The notes under the pieces are model-generated. The model saw nothing but the letters and a program-made list of their open reading frames with translations. It was not told the origin of the DNA and did no database searches. From Mesostigma viride (taxonomy: Eukaryota > Streptophyta > Mesostigmatophyceae > Mesostigmatales > Mesostigmataceae), in assembly GCA_009746045.1 (NCBI GenBank), contig RPFO01000041.1:6649302-6713301 (forward strand): DNA of 64,000 nt, in the 5' to 3' direction. Position 1 is the first letter of the stretch. Every line of letters begins with the position of its first letter. Below are positions 20,255 to 34,550 of the stretch, piece by piece. Position numbers and translations under genes: made by a program.

Positions 20255-20894
20255 AGTTAGCAACCAACCAGAGCTGTGAGCTCCTGGTCTTCACGGCACC
20301 AACGGGATAGCCGAACAGTTGCAAGGCAGCAACCTTTTACACGCGGCACCCAAGCCACGACCACGGTGACGTTCCACGTCCAATGTGGGAGCCGTCGGTT
20401 CGTGCTTGCCAAGTAGTGTCATCGCCACATGAACCAAGCTATATCCTTTTGTGTTGTTCCTCGTTCCATCGGGCGTGACGAGGACGTCATGCGGGCAAGC
20501 AAAATCTCCAACGCCACTGGCATCAGTGCAGAAGCAGGACGAACTGGATTTGCCTAGACTCTGCAACCTAGGAAGTACGGACCTGTCACAAGCCTGGCAA
20601 GGCCTAGTATCCTTGCAGCCCTGTGCAGCTCAAATTCCACCAGTCAAGGCTGCTGCCTGCTCCTCTGGCCTACGTGGACACAGTCACGTGATAGTCAGGC
20701 TAAGCCTGTGCAGCAGGCTGCACGTGTCCTGTCACTATATCCAGAGGAACTTGCAGCCTAGTCCCACGGACGGCTAGGACTTGGGACTCATATCATTTCT
20801 GTCCCTTGTCTGTTTCAGTGCGGTCCGCACGGCGTGGAAAAGGTCTTTCCAACTGCATTCCACTTAGCATATTGTGTTGCCCAAAATGCTAACT
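20255..20894 (-). repeat. E2 LTR, degraded copy B
   Basis: It starts AGTTAGCAACC and ends ATGCTAACT like the intact LTRs, but has dozens of indels. A remnant of the target duplication precedes it (GAAG). Confidence 0.85.
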
Positions 20895-21899
20895 CCAACC
20901 TTTCTTCTTTTGGAGCTGGACCAGCTTGAAACACAGCCTACCCTTGCTAATTGTGCCCACTCAGCACGACGACTTGTCCCTTGAGGTTGATTCAGACTTC
21001 TAGGGCCAGGGTCCTGCCTCCTTGGGTAACAACATATCTGCCCCTTGGGACCAAGGCTAGGTGTACTTGACTCAGTGATCAGAGGTCACCCAGGTTATCC
21101 CCTGACCCTTGGTCAGCTCCCAACTTCCTTGGGAACTTTGGTGCTATAGATTAAAGCAGGCCATTACTAGTCCACTGGCTGGATTAAGGAAATGCCAAGA
21201 ACGTATTATTGGGTGAGTTCTGATCTTTCACAGTTATCACAGGCGCTCCGTTCTTATGGCGCCCGCCCTTTGGCCAGCTTTCCCTTTTATGCTCAAAGAG
21301 ACTCAGTAGTACCCTATGGCAAATACTGCTTATTGGGGCGCCCATGTCTTCACTGGGTCGTTAAGCCCAGACCACTCATGCCAGCTGTGGCCTGCTGGGG
21401 AATTGAACCCCACCAACCTCCAGGTTTTAGGTGACCTGGACTTCACACCAGGAGAAACATTACACCATGGCACACAACATGAAAGAATGACATGAATTAT
21501 GTTTTATCCGCATTTATATAACCCAGAATGTGGCTCCCTGGCAACCATGTCACATGTCACACAACCAGGTTCGTTTATTAGCAACAGGTTGGAAACGGGC
21601 ACTAGAAACATATATAAGCAACTGTAAGAACAGCATCGGTTGCCGCTTGCCATGGCCTAACTGTTTTGAGGCAAAGGCGTCCGACTTAAGTCCTGGGCGA
21701 CTCTTCTGAAACCCCATGGGGAGGCCATGGCATGATCTCAGCTTGTTAGGAGGTGAGCATTCACACCAAACCCTTCAGGAAAGGTGTACCTAACCCTGAA
21801 GGACCGGCTTGTCACGCAGTAAGCACCAGTCACCACTTGGTACTTTGTCAAGCAGCCCACTGGGGACAACCAAGCTGAAGCAAGGCCTGTCTCTATGGC

Positions 21900-23736
21900 C
21901 GCCCGTGGTAAGGGGTACCCATGAGCCTACGAGCAGAGGGTACTGCGCCCGCCTTCTCCTCCAGCTTGGTGAGGGCATTGCCAGGGTTGTCCACCCAGGC
22001 ACATGTTCATGTGAGCTAGGTAGGACATTCCTTGAGCAACAAGTAGTAGGTCCCTGCTTCCTGCCAGCTGCCTGTGCACACATTGGCACCATGCCCATGC
22101 TGTCATCCTCACCAGTGTGTGCAGCTGCAACTACAGGAAGCCACTTGACATAGCTGGTAGAAGAGCTCCCTCAAGTAAGAGCAGTAGCAGCCCTTCACAG
22201 CTCGCCCTGCACTCATGAATCTGACTGCTAGGGTGTAACCTGTTCTGCAACCGACTGTACCGGTATACACGTGAGGTGTGATCTTGCTCAGGTAACTAAT
22301 GCTGCTGCCCTGTCCCTGACCTCTGTGCCTTTCTATATCCATAGAACTGTCACATAGAGAATCCCCAATGTCAAGGGGCTTGGTACAAATCCACAGGCCC
22401 AGTCTAAAGGGGGAGACAGCAGTGACAGCTGCACACACTCTCAGCACCCCATCTCACCAGCTGGAATGCAGTAAGTCGATCTCCAAACCAGCAAGTCAGG
22501 GGCACATATACTTGCAAGCCAATGCAGCATGCCCTGATGGTAGCACACCTAGCTGCGTGATGGGCTCCTGCAATGCATCTACAATCTGCTGTGGAATAGT
22601 CCTTACCGGAACCCTCCATCCTGATGAACCCGAGCCTTGGCTTGGACACGAGCTGCATGCACGAAGACCATAGGCCTCATTCTCCACCATGTGCGTAATG
22701 TTAACATCAAACCGCTTCTGGATCTTGGCAAAACACCCTCCACCCGTCTGGTGGCTATAAGATGCAGGTATACCATGCAGTGAGGCAAAACAGGAAGGCA
22801 TTTGGGACCTTGGATACAACAGGGATCCACTGGAGACACAGAAAACGCCAACAAGTATTCTTCAAGGAATTTCTCTGGCTCTTTCTCCGATAATGGACTG
22901 GACCTGGACTTCCCCAACCCTTTTAAGAATTCTCAGGTTACTGGCCTTTATCTCTGTCTCCATCATGGCAGGTACAGTCACAAAGAAAGAGGGAATATCT
23001 CTCCAAGTCCTGCCTGCCTGATCTGGTCACGCCTTGAGAAAAGCCCTCTTGAAAATCAATTAGCACAGAGCTATAGGGTAAACACATCTAACCAAGAAAG
23101 ACAGAAATCATACACGCAGAACCTCACGTGCATCAGCATCCTGGAGTATAGAAGCTCCTCATCATAACAACTGGCCGTGCCAATGATACTCGGTTACAAC
23201 TGGTCTGCTGTGGCACCTGGACACATCCACCTCCTTGGATCGACTTTGGGACAACTCCATCTGAGCAGCTGGTGGAAGCTTCTGGCAGTCATCATCGGTT
23301 CTGCAATTGTTGGAACAATCCACTCATGCCCAGAAGCAAAAAGACAAGAGTCATGCTAGCCATCTTGGGCTTTGGCATCATGCTCGACTACTGGCAGGGA
23401 TAGGACTGTGAGCAGCTATGCTGGTACCTGTTTACCCCTAACTGCCGTGGATCAAAGGTGGTTGGGATTATCACAGGTCCTCCGCTATGGGCTCCTGTCC
23501 TTAAGGACCCCAGCTGGCTGACTCTTACACAGCTTCTACCCGCCACGCAAACCCTGGGAAATAAGTGATATCTTTCAAGGGGGAGGCTGCCCCTGCCTCT
23601 AAGTGCACTTCATCAGAGGTAAGTACCCCTGGCAGCCACAAGAACAGTTCTGACCCAAATGGCAGCCCCTGATGCCTCTACACACAGAACGTGGTGGGCA
23701 CCCTAAGATAGGCCCACTCACTTCCCTAGGATCTTC
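21900..23736 (-). pseudogene. pol: E2 pol, degraded copy B
   Basis: It aligns with 9743-11634 throughout, including the TAA that ends the protease frame, and is broken in every frame by short indels. It ends at the E1 target duplication TCTTC (23732-23736). Confidence 0.8.
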
Positions 23737-26700
23737 AGTTAGCCCGACCGCTCAGCTATGGTGGTCGGTCACGTTGAGCCTTTTGGCTAAGGTGAAGCAC
23801 AGAGAACTGCGTCGGAGCTGGCCACCATGGTTTATGCTTAGCCAGCAAACTCTATCCGGTTAGCCGTAACCGTGGGACAAAGCTAGCTGTCCGTAACCGA
23901 CGGATAAGGCCGACTGGGGCTAGGTGCGCCGGCCCTAGGCCGCGCCTTAGAGCCGGTCGACGCATCGGACCCGCCGGATATAGCCGGCGGCTTAGCGACG
24001 CTAGCCGGAAGGTCGTGCGCGGCACATGGGGACTTAGAGGCCAGGATCCTAGGGCTCCTCCAAGAGTTCTCAACTCCGACTACTCTTTTTGTTCTTTGTT
24101 AATTATAAACTAATACCTAATGCAAGACCTATACAGAAACTCTAAGGTAGGACGCAAGGGGGCTCAAGGCCGTCAAATCACCAATGGTATTCGACCGCGG
24201 CCCTTGTGATCACTATTCATGAATAGTGATGTAATAAGTAGAGAAAAACAACTATGCCAACAGAACAAAAGGTGACATTTATTAGGACCAGTGACCCGCC
24301 GACGGGCCAAGGCCCGTCCAACGTGGTAGGTATGGTCAGTAAAGCAAAAAACTACCACCGATGCTATTCGTGAATGCTAGCACACAGGGTGAGTTTATGG
24401 TGTATTCATAAAGCGCCCGAGCCTACCCTGTGTGGTCTCACGGGTGTTGCATCGTCATGCGCTTGCGCAACACTGGCGTACTGCGGGCAGCTCCGCGCCT
24501 GCTTGGTGAGTGCAATCGCGGGATTCGGTTCATCCGCGATGTGCTGGAGACGCGTACGCAGGAGGCCGCTCAGCGAGTACGAGTAATCAACGTCCTGTGA
24601 CCCGCGCATAGGGATTGTCAAGAAGGCCAAACACCTTTGTGAGTCAGTGTGACATCCGTGCTAGTCAGTGGAGAGTGGCCGCACACGAGCCAATCCAACC
24701 CAGCAAGTACCGTAAGAAAAGCAGCACATGCCATGTGAGATAGCTGAAACAAGTGCCCGCAATTCAGGCGTGTTGGGGCTAGTGGCAATGCGGCTGTGCA
24801 AGCGCGAGTACCACATCTAACACATGCAGGCTGTCCCTCATTGCTAATGAAAGACAGTGCCCCATGCGGGCCCGCACTTGGCTGACTGTGCGCGTCTCAG
24901 AATTAGCATCCGTACTCCTTCGAGGGTGCACGGGTGAGCAATCGAGTCCCACGAGCACAATGCCGGGCGTCATGGCGCTGGCCGCGACATGAATGGACCT
25001 ATCCTTCCAGGCACATCATAGGGCAGGCGAGCGCGCACCGCCAAATCAGGTGCACCGTGTGCGCAAACTCACCCGGCTTGCCTTACCGAGGGCCCATGGG
25101 TTGCCAACGGGGGACGGGAGGTCGGACCAGCAGGGGTCACCAATAGTGCGGCTATCCGCATGTGCATGACCATCCGCCAGAACGCGAATCCCCGTGCAAC
25201 GTAGACTGACGGTGCCAAACACCCGGGTTTCCTGCCTCATGATCCACCGCCCTGCCCAGGGGAAACTTAGCCGCCACTGCCGGCAAGAAACTGGGTAGCA
25301 ATATGTGCCGAGGTGCCACAGCTTGAGTCATCGCCATGCCACACGAAGAAGGGCTGGCTCGCCAGGCGACGCCGGTGGGACAACAAAGAAGTTAGGATCC
25401 GCGCGATGGTTACGTGGCCAACTCTGCAAGACTCCCGGGAAATGCGGAAGATGATGGGAGATCTGCAGCCCCTCCACCCTGTCAACAGCTCGATATACTC
25501 GCTGCCAATGGTGCACCTGCCAGACACCGGGTACTTCACCAGTAGCGGTGCCTTGCCCATGTTTTGCTGCGCGACCCCAGCGTCGCTGTGGAGGAATGCC
25601 CGGCTGAAAGTCACCGCACCACATCCGTAGTCCCTTGCCCGCGTTCCGCTTGCCGAAGTAGATGACCGTCAGTAGCCGAGTGCGAAACATGGTTGAGCCC
25701 AGGGGTTAAAGTCCTTGGGCGTCCAGCGGGGAGGCCCTTCCGTTCCGTGACCACGGAGCCTAACCCGCGAACACCACCCGAAGAGTTGGTCTCGTCCGGC
25801 TTGTAGGTGAGTGCAACGAATCTTCAACCTCAACCGCGTGGCCCCGGCTGCACACTCTCCAATCCTCGGTAACCTGCTGCTCTCGCACTGCTTCGCTTGG
25901 CTGAATGAACGCGTCGCCGCACAAAGCAAAACTTGAGAGGATCTTGAACAGTCCAGGAACAAGTGCTTCCCAGTCAACAGGCTATCCGCCGCCAGTGAGT
26001 GTGAGTGGAGGCCGGAAGCTGCGCGAGGTGCCCATCCTGAGGCTGGAATGATGAACTGGACGAGCGGCGGTGTGGAAACGCCGCCATGGTAGCGCCGCAC
26101 GATGCCAGGGCTGCCCGACCACCACCCCATGGAGCGTGGTACTCGCGAAGCGGGATGCTGCCCACCCCGCCGACTTGAACAGCAAGTCGCGGACCTGAGA
26201 ACCCCCGGGTATGATACGAAAGGTTTCGGCCACAAGGCCACATCTGTAGCCATCAGACGTGAACGGCGTTCAATGCCCACAGCTGGCAGCACTACCATCC
26301 CGGTACTGATATGCCGAAGTGCTGCAAAGTCGGTCATCCCGATTTGGTACGGCGACTCTAGCACTGGATCAGGGTGGCTGCCGACGAGAGATATAGACAC
26401 GAGCTTGCGTGTCCAACAGCCACAGCTGCCACGGTCTACACGTAGGAAACAAGGCTGACTTAACCGCCTGACCCCCTGTGAGAGAGTTTTGACTGAGCAC
26501 CCTGATGCGCTTCGCTTAAGCGCCTGGCACTGCCACAAGGCCGTGACGTTGAAAGCCAGGTCCCTAGGTGGGGCGAGGCGCATGGCAGGACCCTGACCTT
26601 CCGGCGAGGCCACGTAGGCGGGCCTCCACATTATCCTGGCTAGCACAGGAGGTGAGCACTACGCACTAGGTCCGTCAACCCACCCCTCCTCATTCCCACC

Positions 26701-29700
26701 CATCACGGGGTCATATTAGGGGCCCGGGTAGGGGGGGGTGTAGCTGTGTCTGCCCTGGGAGCGACCCGTGGGGTAACACCTCAAGATGCTATCGACAGGC
26801 GCATTATCCTTCACTACCCACCCAGTGCCCTGTTGGCTGCCAGCTCACTCTCCATGCTATCCCCCTTGCTTATCGCCTGCCCCGATGCCCATCGGTACCT
26901 ATAACCCCGATCATTCCACTCTATGTCTATGACGCAGCGGCCAGTCTAACTTTGTGATGCCCCAGGCCCTGCAATGGTGCCCCGTTTGCCGTGGCGGAGC
27001 TCTCCTTGTGGACATGACCAATCTGCCCGCTCAAAGCGCTAGAAAAATAGGCCAGCGTGGCATCCTGAGACCCGCAGCTTGCGGCGGTATCCTGTAGATG
27101 CTGCTTGGTATGCCTCTACTACCCGTCGGGGTGAGTTACGGTTGCCGCTGACAGCCCCCGAGGCGTGACTCAGCCCAAAGCCCTTGAATCAGCACGTGCT
27201 ATGGTGCACACAATGCAGAGCTCCTTGCACCAGCCGTCTTGACCCGCGAGGATTTGCCCCATGTGGGTTATCTGTCGCTTTGGCTGGCCACAGTCTTGAC
27301 ATAGCTTAGCGTGCCGATCTATCATCCATATTGTCGTGATCCTCACGCCCCGATGAACACGGCTCCATTCCCCGGCAAACTGCACGACAGCGGAACTGCT
27401 GGTCAGCATGACTTCCCTACGGGAATGAAAGAGCCAGGCTGATCTTGATAGCCTGTGCAGGTCAGCCTCAAGACATGTGGGCAGCGGCTCAATGTAGGCT
27501 GGGCCTTGCTGACTATCCTTGAACTATGAATAGGTGTCCCCTCCATTGCATGACATCCCCCACAATTAAGGTCCCTCGCTCCAGGGTGGAGTTTTGGCAT
27601 GGCCGCCACGCGACTCTTCCTGATCTTGATGCAGGCCTGGGACACTGAAGCACGCACATTCTTCAGCTCGTGTATACAAGGTGCCCACTAACATGTGTGC
27701 CCCCTACCTCGGCTTGGGCTCATGCCGTATGGCACGTGCATCTGTATCACTTTCAGGGTGACAGCCTGAGGTGCAGGCATTGTCGATGCACAGGGGGATG
27801 ACTACTGGTAGTGACATTGCTAACTGGGCAGTTCAGGAGGCTGCACGAAACGGCCGCCCTTGTAGCACCTTCCAAAATGTGCAAGATCCACACTAGGGTG
27901 GTGTGTACCGAGAAATCTGCCCGCCCAGCAATTCTCTTTGACGTCAAACATTCCTCATAGGCCCAACCGCCCCGTAATTCTGCTGGGGTGCTGCAGTAGT
28001 GTTGGCGCTCTGCGTTGTAACACCGACTAGAAGACACCAACATTGCTTGGTCACGCATTGTAGACCCGTGCTCAGGAAGCACGTGATCTCGGCGCGACAG
28101 AGCCAGAGCAGCATCAACGGATTGCGTGAGCACATCACGGAAATGAGACAGAGGAGCAGTCACGTTGCTTTAGGACGAGACGTCAGCTCTACGACGGCCG
28201 CGTTTAAGCGTGACCATTGAGCAAAAAGAAAGGGTATCGAGCGTGCTCTCACCTGACTTTTCGTGCTGCCCGTCGCCTGCCCCACTCCTCGCGTGTGGCC
28301 GTGGACGACGATGCGCTGGCTGACACGCCTCACGCTGTGACCACGCAGAAAGTCGTGGACTGCGGCAAAGGTTGTCCTCGACTCCAGTCCGGGCGAACTC
28401 GGCAGTCATCCCGGACTGGCGACGTCCGAAGCAGCTCACAGCGTTCTGCGGCAGTAGCGCCCCGCTGCCGCTTGGTCGGGGGATGATTACCCTGCTTGGC
28501 GTCGCCGACATGCCCGCCGCTTGGCTCCTCGCTGGCCCCTCATTGTTTGCCCGTGGCCGACGATTTTTTCAGGATGGCCGTAAGCTCCGACCGCGTAATT
28601 GGAGGCCTCTGCGCCTGAAGAAAGAGGCGCCGGCATCCACCTTGCGCAGGATGGCAGAGCAGCCGAGGCAGCCGGCTTGGACTGCGCACTCTAGAGCATG
28701 AGATTAAATACAGCATGCTCGTTGACTGAACAGCACTCTTTCTTTTTTAGTATCCGTCGCTATGGTCAGATGCCTCGACGACAGTTCGCATTTCTTGAGA
28801 ATCGATTGGCACGTAAGAAAATGGGCTTGGAGTATCTAGCAGCTTGTGCTTGTGCACTGAAAACCTGGAATCACTCCAGGCCCGGGCAAATTTGCCCTAT
28901 TAACTGCTAGCCCTCGAAGTAATTGAAGGGCTTGTCTCGTCGGCCTCTTCCTTAGAACCGGACAAGTGCGGGCATCTAGACGTTGTAAAAACTTCCAGGT
29001 TGTTTGTTGTTCGTTCCGCAATGCGCCTAGATTGGCAATGTTTGGGTGCTTTGTTTGTATCTGGCAGAATATGCACGGAACTTGCCAATAGGCTCGATAT
29101 CTTGTCTGCGGTCATCGCGCAACGCTTGAGAGCGAGGGGCTTTTAGAAAATCTGCTGCGTCGTCCGCCGTAATAGTCGGCAGTAGATCCGCGGCCTCCGT
29201 TTTGTTGAGAGGGCCGCGATTCAGTGCATCGTCAGCAGCAAGCATCAGAATGCTGACTGCTTGGCAGTTCAGGTTCCGCACGAGGGTTTGCATCAACCTC
29301 GTGGCCTCGGTCCGCCTAAGCGTGGCAGGACGGCCCTGCGGCCTCGCCACTTGGCCGATCTTGTGTGTTCGCTCGTGCGGCTCCGTTACGGAAGCATCGG
29401 GGATTTTTATGAATAAAGTTAAAGCCCGAAAACCGCCACTCTGGCGGTCGGTCAGTTAGCTTGGGATAAGGGTGAAGCAAGAGAACTCTGTCGAAGCTGG
29501 CCCACACTGGTTTTGTCTTAGCCAGCAACGCCTATCGCGGTTAGCCGTAACCGTGGGACCGCTAGCTGCCGTACCGCCGGATAAGGCCCCCGGACTGGGC
29601 GTAGGTGGCGCCGGCCCTAGGGCCGCCGCCCTTAAGACCGTCTGAGATCCGCATCGGACCGGGATTATAGCCGGCGGTTAGCGGACGCTAGGGAGGCGTG

Positions 29701-29754
29701 GGACGGACATGGTAATTAGGAGCCAGATCCTAGGGCTCTAAGAGTTACTCAACT
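23737..29754 (-). mobile_element. E1 retrotransposon, degraded copy B
   Basis: LTR-like ends lie at 23737-24075 and 29417-29754, with TCTTC on both sides (23732-23736 and 29755-29759). The pol (about 24444-26690) and gag-integrase (about 26670-29398) regions follow the order of copy A but carry indels every few codons. I count it as the same insertion as in A and C, seen through poor sequence, not as an independent element. Confidence 0.85.
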
Positions 29755-29797
29755 TCTTCAGGTACACTTTCCTGAGAAATCAGACACAGCAAGGCCT

Positions 29798-31909
29798 AGC
29801 ATCGAGAGGTTTAGCAGTCAGATGTGGTAGTAACGCGGTCATCATTGTCAGGCAGGGTTGGGGCGCAGGGCCGTGCGGTCGCTGGGGACGTGGGGTGGTA
29901 GAGGGGTGGTGGCTGGGATGTGGGCTTCTTATCATGCCGTTGTCGGTGTGCTTTTATGTTTAGTGCAATGCGTGTGTGGTGCGGCGGGGGTGAGCGTCGA
30001 TGGGTTGGTTACGTGATCACTAGGGAGGATGGGAGACAGCTAGGCGTGGGGCAGGGCATGTTGAGTATAACGGGTGGGGTGGCAGGGACAGGGCTGGTGT
30101 GGGTATGGATGTTAGGGACGTCGGTGAGGCTGGCGGGTAGGTACGGATAGCGCGTGGGTGTGGGTGACATATGGTCGGGCACATGGGCGCAGTACGGGCG
30201 CAAGTAGTGCATACGGGCACAGGGCACGAGAGTGTTAGTGGGGTAGTGTAGGGTGGGCTTGCAAGGTTGCTGTATGCGTGAGGCATGCGACACATGGCGT
30301 GGTAATGGGTTGTACGGATGTTGGGCTCAATTAGATGGGGTGGCAGTGTGACAGACAATGGCCTGGACAGCAGGTGATCCATGCGGCTGAGTGGTACGCT
30401 TTTATCACTGCTTCAGACTATATATATGCTGTTGCTGCGCGTGTAGTTTTGTGATGTATAGTTAGTTGTACCTTGTGCAGCTGGCGTGATCCTTGGATGT
30501 CTGTGACAGATTACTATTAATTTCTTCAGGGTTATTCTCCCAGTTATCGGGTTTTTCCTTATGTTGCATGCCTATCTCACCTCCGTAATCTATCATTCTC
30601 AATGAATATATGCGTACAACAGCTCGTGCTGTCAGGTGATGAGAGTGTAGCGGTGCGCCCCTCTGTTCCCTGCGATGCCACCCCCAGCTCACCATGTGGC
30701 ACCATCGCTAGCTTCCCACAGGGACACTGCTGCTGCTGCGGGGCACTTAACTGGGGCGGGGCCGCCCACGTGAGTCGGCGTAGTCGGGTTCGTGGCCGTT
30801 CTGTCACCTGCATGCACGAGTGGGCGGGGGGGGTGGTGTGTGGGGGGGGGGGCTGTGGCGTGTTGTGCATTCGTGGTGGTGTGGCTGTGAAAATGTATAG
30901 TCCGTAGGTGCATGGTCGGTTGTGCAGCACGTGGATGGACAAGGACGGGACACACTAAACGTCGTAGGCTGTGACATTGGTGGATTGTATTGTGGGAAAA
31001 GGTAGATGGAAGAGTCACAATTGTGGCAACGTAATGTGACCCGTAGCGACTTGGGAGACAGGGGGTCTGGTCTTGGTTGTGGGAGGGGGGGGTGGGAGGG
31101 GGGGGAACCCCCCCTTGGCTGGGAGGTGAGCTGGCAGCATCCATCGGGAGGTTTAGCAGTCAGATGTGGTAGTAACGCGGTCATCATTGTCAGGCAGGGT
31201 TGGGGCGCAGGGCCGTGCGGTTGCTGGGGACGTGGGGTGGTAGAGGGGTGGTGGCTGGGATGTGAGCTTCTTATCATGCCGTTGTCGGTGTGCTTTTATG
31301 TTTAGTGCAATGCGTGTGTGGTGCGGCGGGGGTGAGCGTCGATGGGTTGGTTATGTGATCACTAGGGAGGATGGGAGACAGCTAGGCGTGGGGCAGGGCA
31401 TGTTGAGTATAACGGGTGGGGTGGCAGGGACAGGGCTGGTGTGGGTATGGATGTTAGGGACGTCGGTGAGGCTAGCGGGTAGGGACGAATAGCGTGTGCG
31501 TGTGGGTGACATATGGGCGGGCAGGGGGGCGGTGCGGGCACAAGTAGTACGGGCACAGGGCACGAGAACGTTAGTGGGGTGGGGTGGGCTTGCAAGGTTA
31601 CTGTAAACATTGAGGCAGATTACATATGACTTGAGGATGGGTGGTACAAAGTTGGGCGCAATAATAGCTGCGGTGGCAGTCGTACCAACCATGCATGGCA
31701 TGGACAGCATCTACTACGTGTGCAGCTGCGTAGTATCCCTCTCTCACCGTCTCAGGGCTTATTTATATGCGTACAACACGTCGTGCTCCTATGTGCGGAA
31801 AGCGCTGTGGGTCAGGGGGCAGACCTTTGTACTAGGGGTGTGCACAGTTACCCTCTAAACAACAATGTGCCTGCAACTCACCTGTGTGTCCGGATTCGTT
31901 GGAGCTCTC
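29798..31909. repeat. Tandem 1.34-kb G/T-rich units (copy C)
   Basis: Near-identical to 4974-7090 at an offset of 24824 falling to 24819. Differences are small indels, for example in the poly-G run near 30840. The dispersed 180-bp repeat is included at 30432-30617. Confidence 0.85.
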
Positions 31910-31938
31910 GTTTTTGCATTTGGCAGTGCCAGGGTGGG

Positions 31939-32808
31939 TAGGTTGGTTGGTCAGTCAATCAGTCAATTGGTTGGTTGTTCGGTCGGTCGGTCGGACGAGC
32001 GGTCGGTCTGTCGGTCGGTCGGTCGTTCAGTCATTTGGTCAGTCGGTCGGTCGATCGGTCGGTCGGTTGGTCGGTCGGTCGGTCGGTCGGTCGGTCGGTC
32101 GGTCGGTCGGTCGGTCGATCTGTTGGTCGGTCGGTCGGTCGGTCCGGGTCGGTCGGTCGGTCGGTCAGTCAGTCGATCGGTCGGTCGGTCGGTCGTCGGT
32201 CGGTCGGTCGGTCGGTCGGTCGGTCGTCGGTCGGTCGGTCGGTCGGTCGGTCGGTCGGTCAGTCGGTCGGTCGGGTCGGTCGGCCGGTCGGTCGGTCGGT
32301 CGCTTGGTCGGTCGGTCAGTCGGTCGGGCGGGCAGGCGGCGGTCAGTCAGTCGCTCGGTCGCTCGGTCTGTCGATCGGTCGATCGTGGGTCGGTCGGTCG
32401 GTCGGTCGCGCGGTCGCGGTTGGTCGGTCTGTCTGTCGGTCGGTCGGTCGGTCGGTCGGTCGGTCGGTCGGTCGGTCGTCGGTCGGTCGGTCGGTCGGTC
32501 GGTCAGTCGGTCGGTCAGTCGCTCGGTCGGTCGGTCGGTCGGTCGGTCGGTCGGTCGGTCGGTCGGTCGTCGGTCGGTCGGTCGGTCGGTCGGTCGGGGT
32601 CGTCGGTCGGTCGGTCGGTCGGTCGGTCGGTCGGTCGGTCGGTCGGTCGGTCGGTCGGTCGGTCGGTCGATCGGTCGGTCGGTCGGTGGGTCGGTCGGTC
32701 TGTCGGTCCGTCGGTCGGTTGGTCGGTCGATCGGTCGGTCGGTCGGTGGTCGGTCGGTCTGTCGGTCAGTCGGTCGGTCGGTTGGTCGGTCGGTCGGTCG
32801 GTCGGTCG
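31939..32808. repeat. (GGTC)n tetranucleotide array, copy C
   Basis: Same array as 7115-7998 but slightly shorter, with several one-base losses (GGTCGTCGG steps) that break the 4-base phase. This is what uncorrected or poorly polished repeat sequence looks like. Confidence 0.93.
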
Positions 32809-32897
32809 AGCACAGTAATGGATAGGGAACCAAACTCTAAGGTGAGAGGAGTATCTGAACTAGATGAGGATGCAGCACGTCTAGGGGGAGAAGAAGG
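32809..32897 (-). pseudogene. Fragment of the gene into which E2 inserted (copy C)
   Basis: Same coding-like fragment as 7999-8087. The duplication GAAGG is at 32893-32897; its partner on the far side of E2 is at 52144-52148. Rejoined there, the minus-strand frame stays open. Confidence 0.55.
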
Positions 32898-33543
32898 AGT
32901 TAGCAACCAACCAGAGCTGTGAGCTCCTGGTCTTCCACGCGCACAACGGGATGAGCCAAAGTTGCAAGGCAGCAACCTTTTAACCCGTGCACCAAGCCAC
33001 GACCACGGTGAGCGTTTCCACGTCCAATGTGGGAGCCTCGGTTCGTGCTTGCCAAGATAGCTGGTCATCCCCATGACCAAGCTATATCCTTTGTGTTGTT
33101 CCTCGTTCCCATCGGCGTGACGAGGCACGTGCAGGCGGGCAAGCAAATCCTCAACGTCCACTGGCATCAGTGCAGAGCCAGGACGAACTGGATTTGCCTA
33201 GACTCTGCAACCTAGGAAGTACAGGACCTGTCACAAGCCTGCAAGGCCTAGTATCCTTGCAGCCCTGTGCTAGCTCCAGTATTCCACCAGTCACAGGCTG
33301 CTGCTCCTCTGGCCTACGTGGACCACAGTCACGTGATAGTCAGGCTAAGCCTGTGCAGGCACGGCCTGCCACGTGTCCTGTCCACTATACCAGAGGACTG
33401 CACCCTAGTCGGCCACGGACGGCTAGGACTTCGGGACCTCATATCTTTCTCGTCCCTTGTCTGTTTCAGGCGGTCAGCACGGCGTTGGAAAGGTCTTTCC
33501 AAACTGCATCCACTTAGCATATTGGTTGCCCAAAATGCTAACT
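32898..33543 (-). repeat. E2 3' LTR (copy C)
   Basis: 646 bp, near-identical to 51495-52143 and 8088-8734. The polypurine tract adjoins at 33544-33561 on the minus strand. Confidence 0.92.
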
Positions 33544-34550
33544 CCAACCCTTTCTTCTTTTGGAGCTGGACCAGCTTGAAACAAGCCTACCCTTGCTAAT
33601 TGTGCCCACTCAGCCACAGACCACTTGGTCCCTTGAGGTTGATCAGACCTTCTAGGGCCCAGGGTCCTGCCTCCTTTGGGTAACAACATATCTGCCCTTG
33701 GACCAGGCTAGGTGTACTGACCAGTGAATCAGAGGTCACCCCAGGTTATCCCCTGACCCCTTGGTCAGCTCCCAACCTTTCCTTGGGAACTTGGTGCTAG
33801 ATTAAAGTCAAGGCACATTACCTAGTCCAATGGCTGGGATTAAAGGATGCCAAGAACGTATTATTGTGAGTTCCTGATCTTTCACAGTTATCACAGGCGC
33901 CCGTTCTTATGGCGCCCGCCTTGGCCAGCCTTTCCCTTTTATGCTCAAAGAGACTCAGGTAGTACCTATGCAAATACTGCCTTATTGGGGAGCCCATGTC
34001 TTCACTGGGTGTTAAGCCCAGGAATCACTCATGCCAGGCTGTGGCTCTGCTGGGGAATTGAACCCCACCCCAACCTCCAGGTTTATAGGTGACCTGGAAC
34101 TTCACACAGGAGAAACATTACAACCATGGCACAACATGAGAATGACATGATTATGTTTTATTCAAGCATTATATAACCCAGAATGTGGCTCCCTGGCAAC
34201 CATGTCCCACATGGTCACACAACCAGGTTCTTTATTAGCAACAGGTTGGAAACGGGCACTAGAAAACATATATACAGCAACCTGTAAGAACCAGCATTCG
34301 GGTTGCCCTTGCATGGCCTAACTGTTTGAGGCCAAAGGCGTCGACTTAAGTCCTGGCGACTCTTCTGAACCCCATGGGAGGGCCAGGCATGATTCTCAGC
34401 TGGTAGGAGTGACATTCCACACCAACTCCTGTCCAGGAGGGTGTACCTAACCCTGAAGGACCGGCTGTCAACCAGTAAGCACCAGTCACCACTTGGTACT
34501 TTGGTCAAGCAGCCCACTGGGGACACCCAAGCTGAAGCAAGGCCTGGTCT

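Larger units (their letters stand above)
19942..29797. other. Error-rich third copy (B) of 7.9-17.8 kb
   Basis: The order of features matches copy A from the end of the (GGTC)n array through the E2 LTR, E2 pol and all of E1. Small indels, mostly one base, occur every 10-20 bases, with few clean substitutions. That is the pattern of an uncorrected long read, not of mutational decay, which would give many substitutions. All its ORFs are broken. It joins copy C at 29797/29798 in a way that matches neither neighbour of the corresponding A sequence. Confidence 0.85.

Noticed and set aside
19942-29797. Copy B as an ancient, mutated retrotransposon copy
   Set aside because: Changes are mostly short indels with few substitutions, spread evenly over LTR, UTR and coding alike; that fits raw-read error better than decay.
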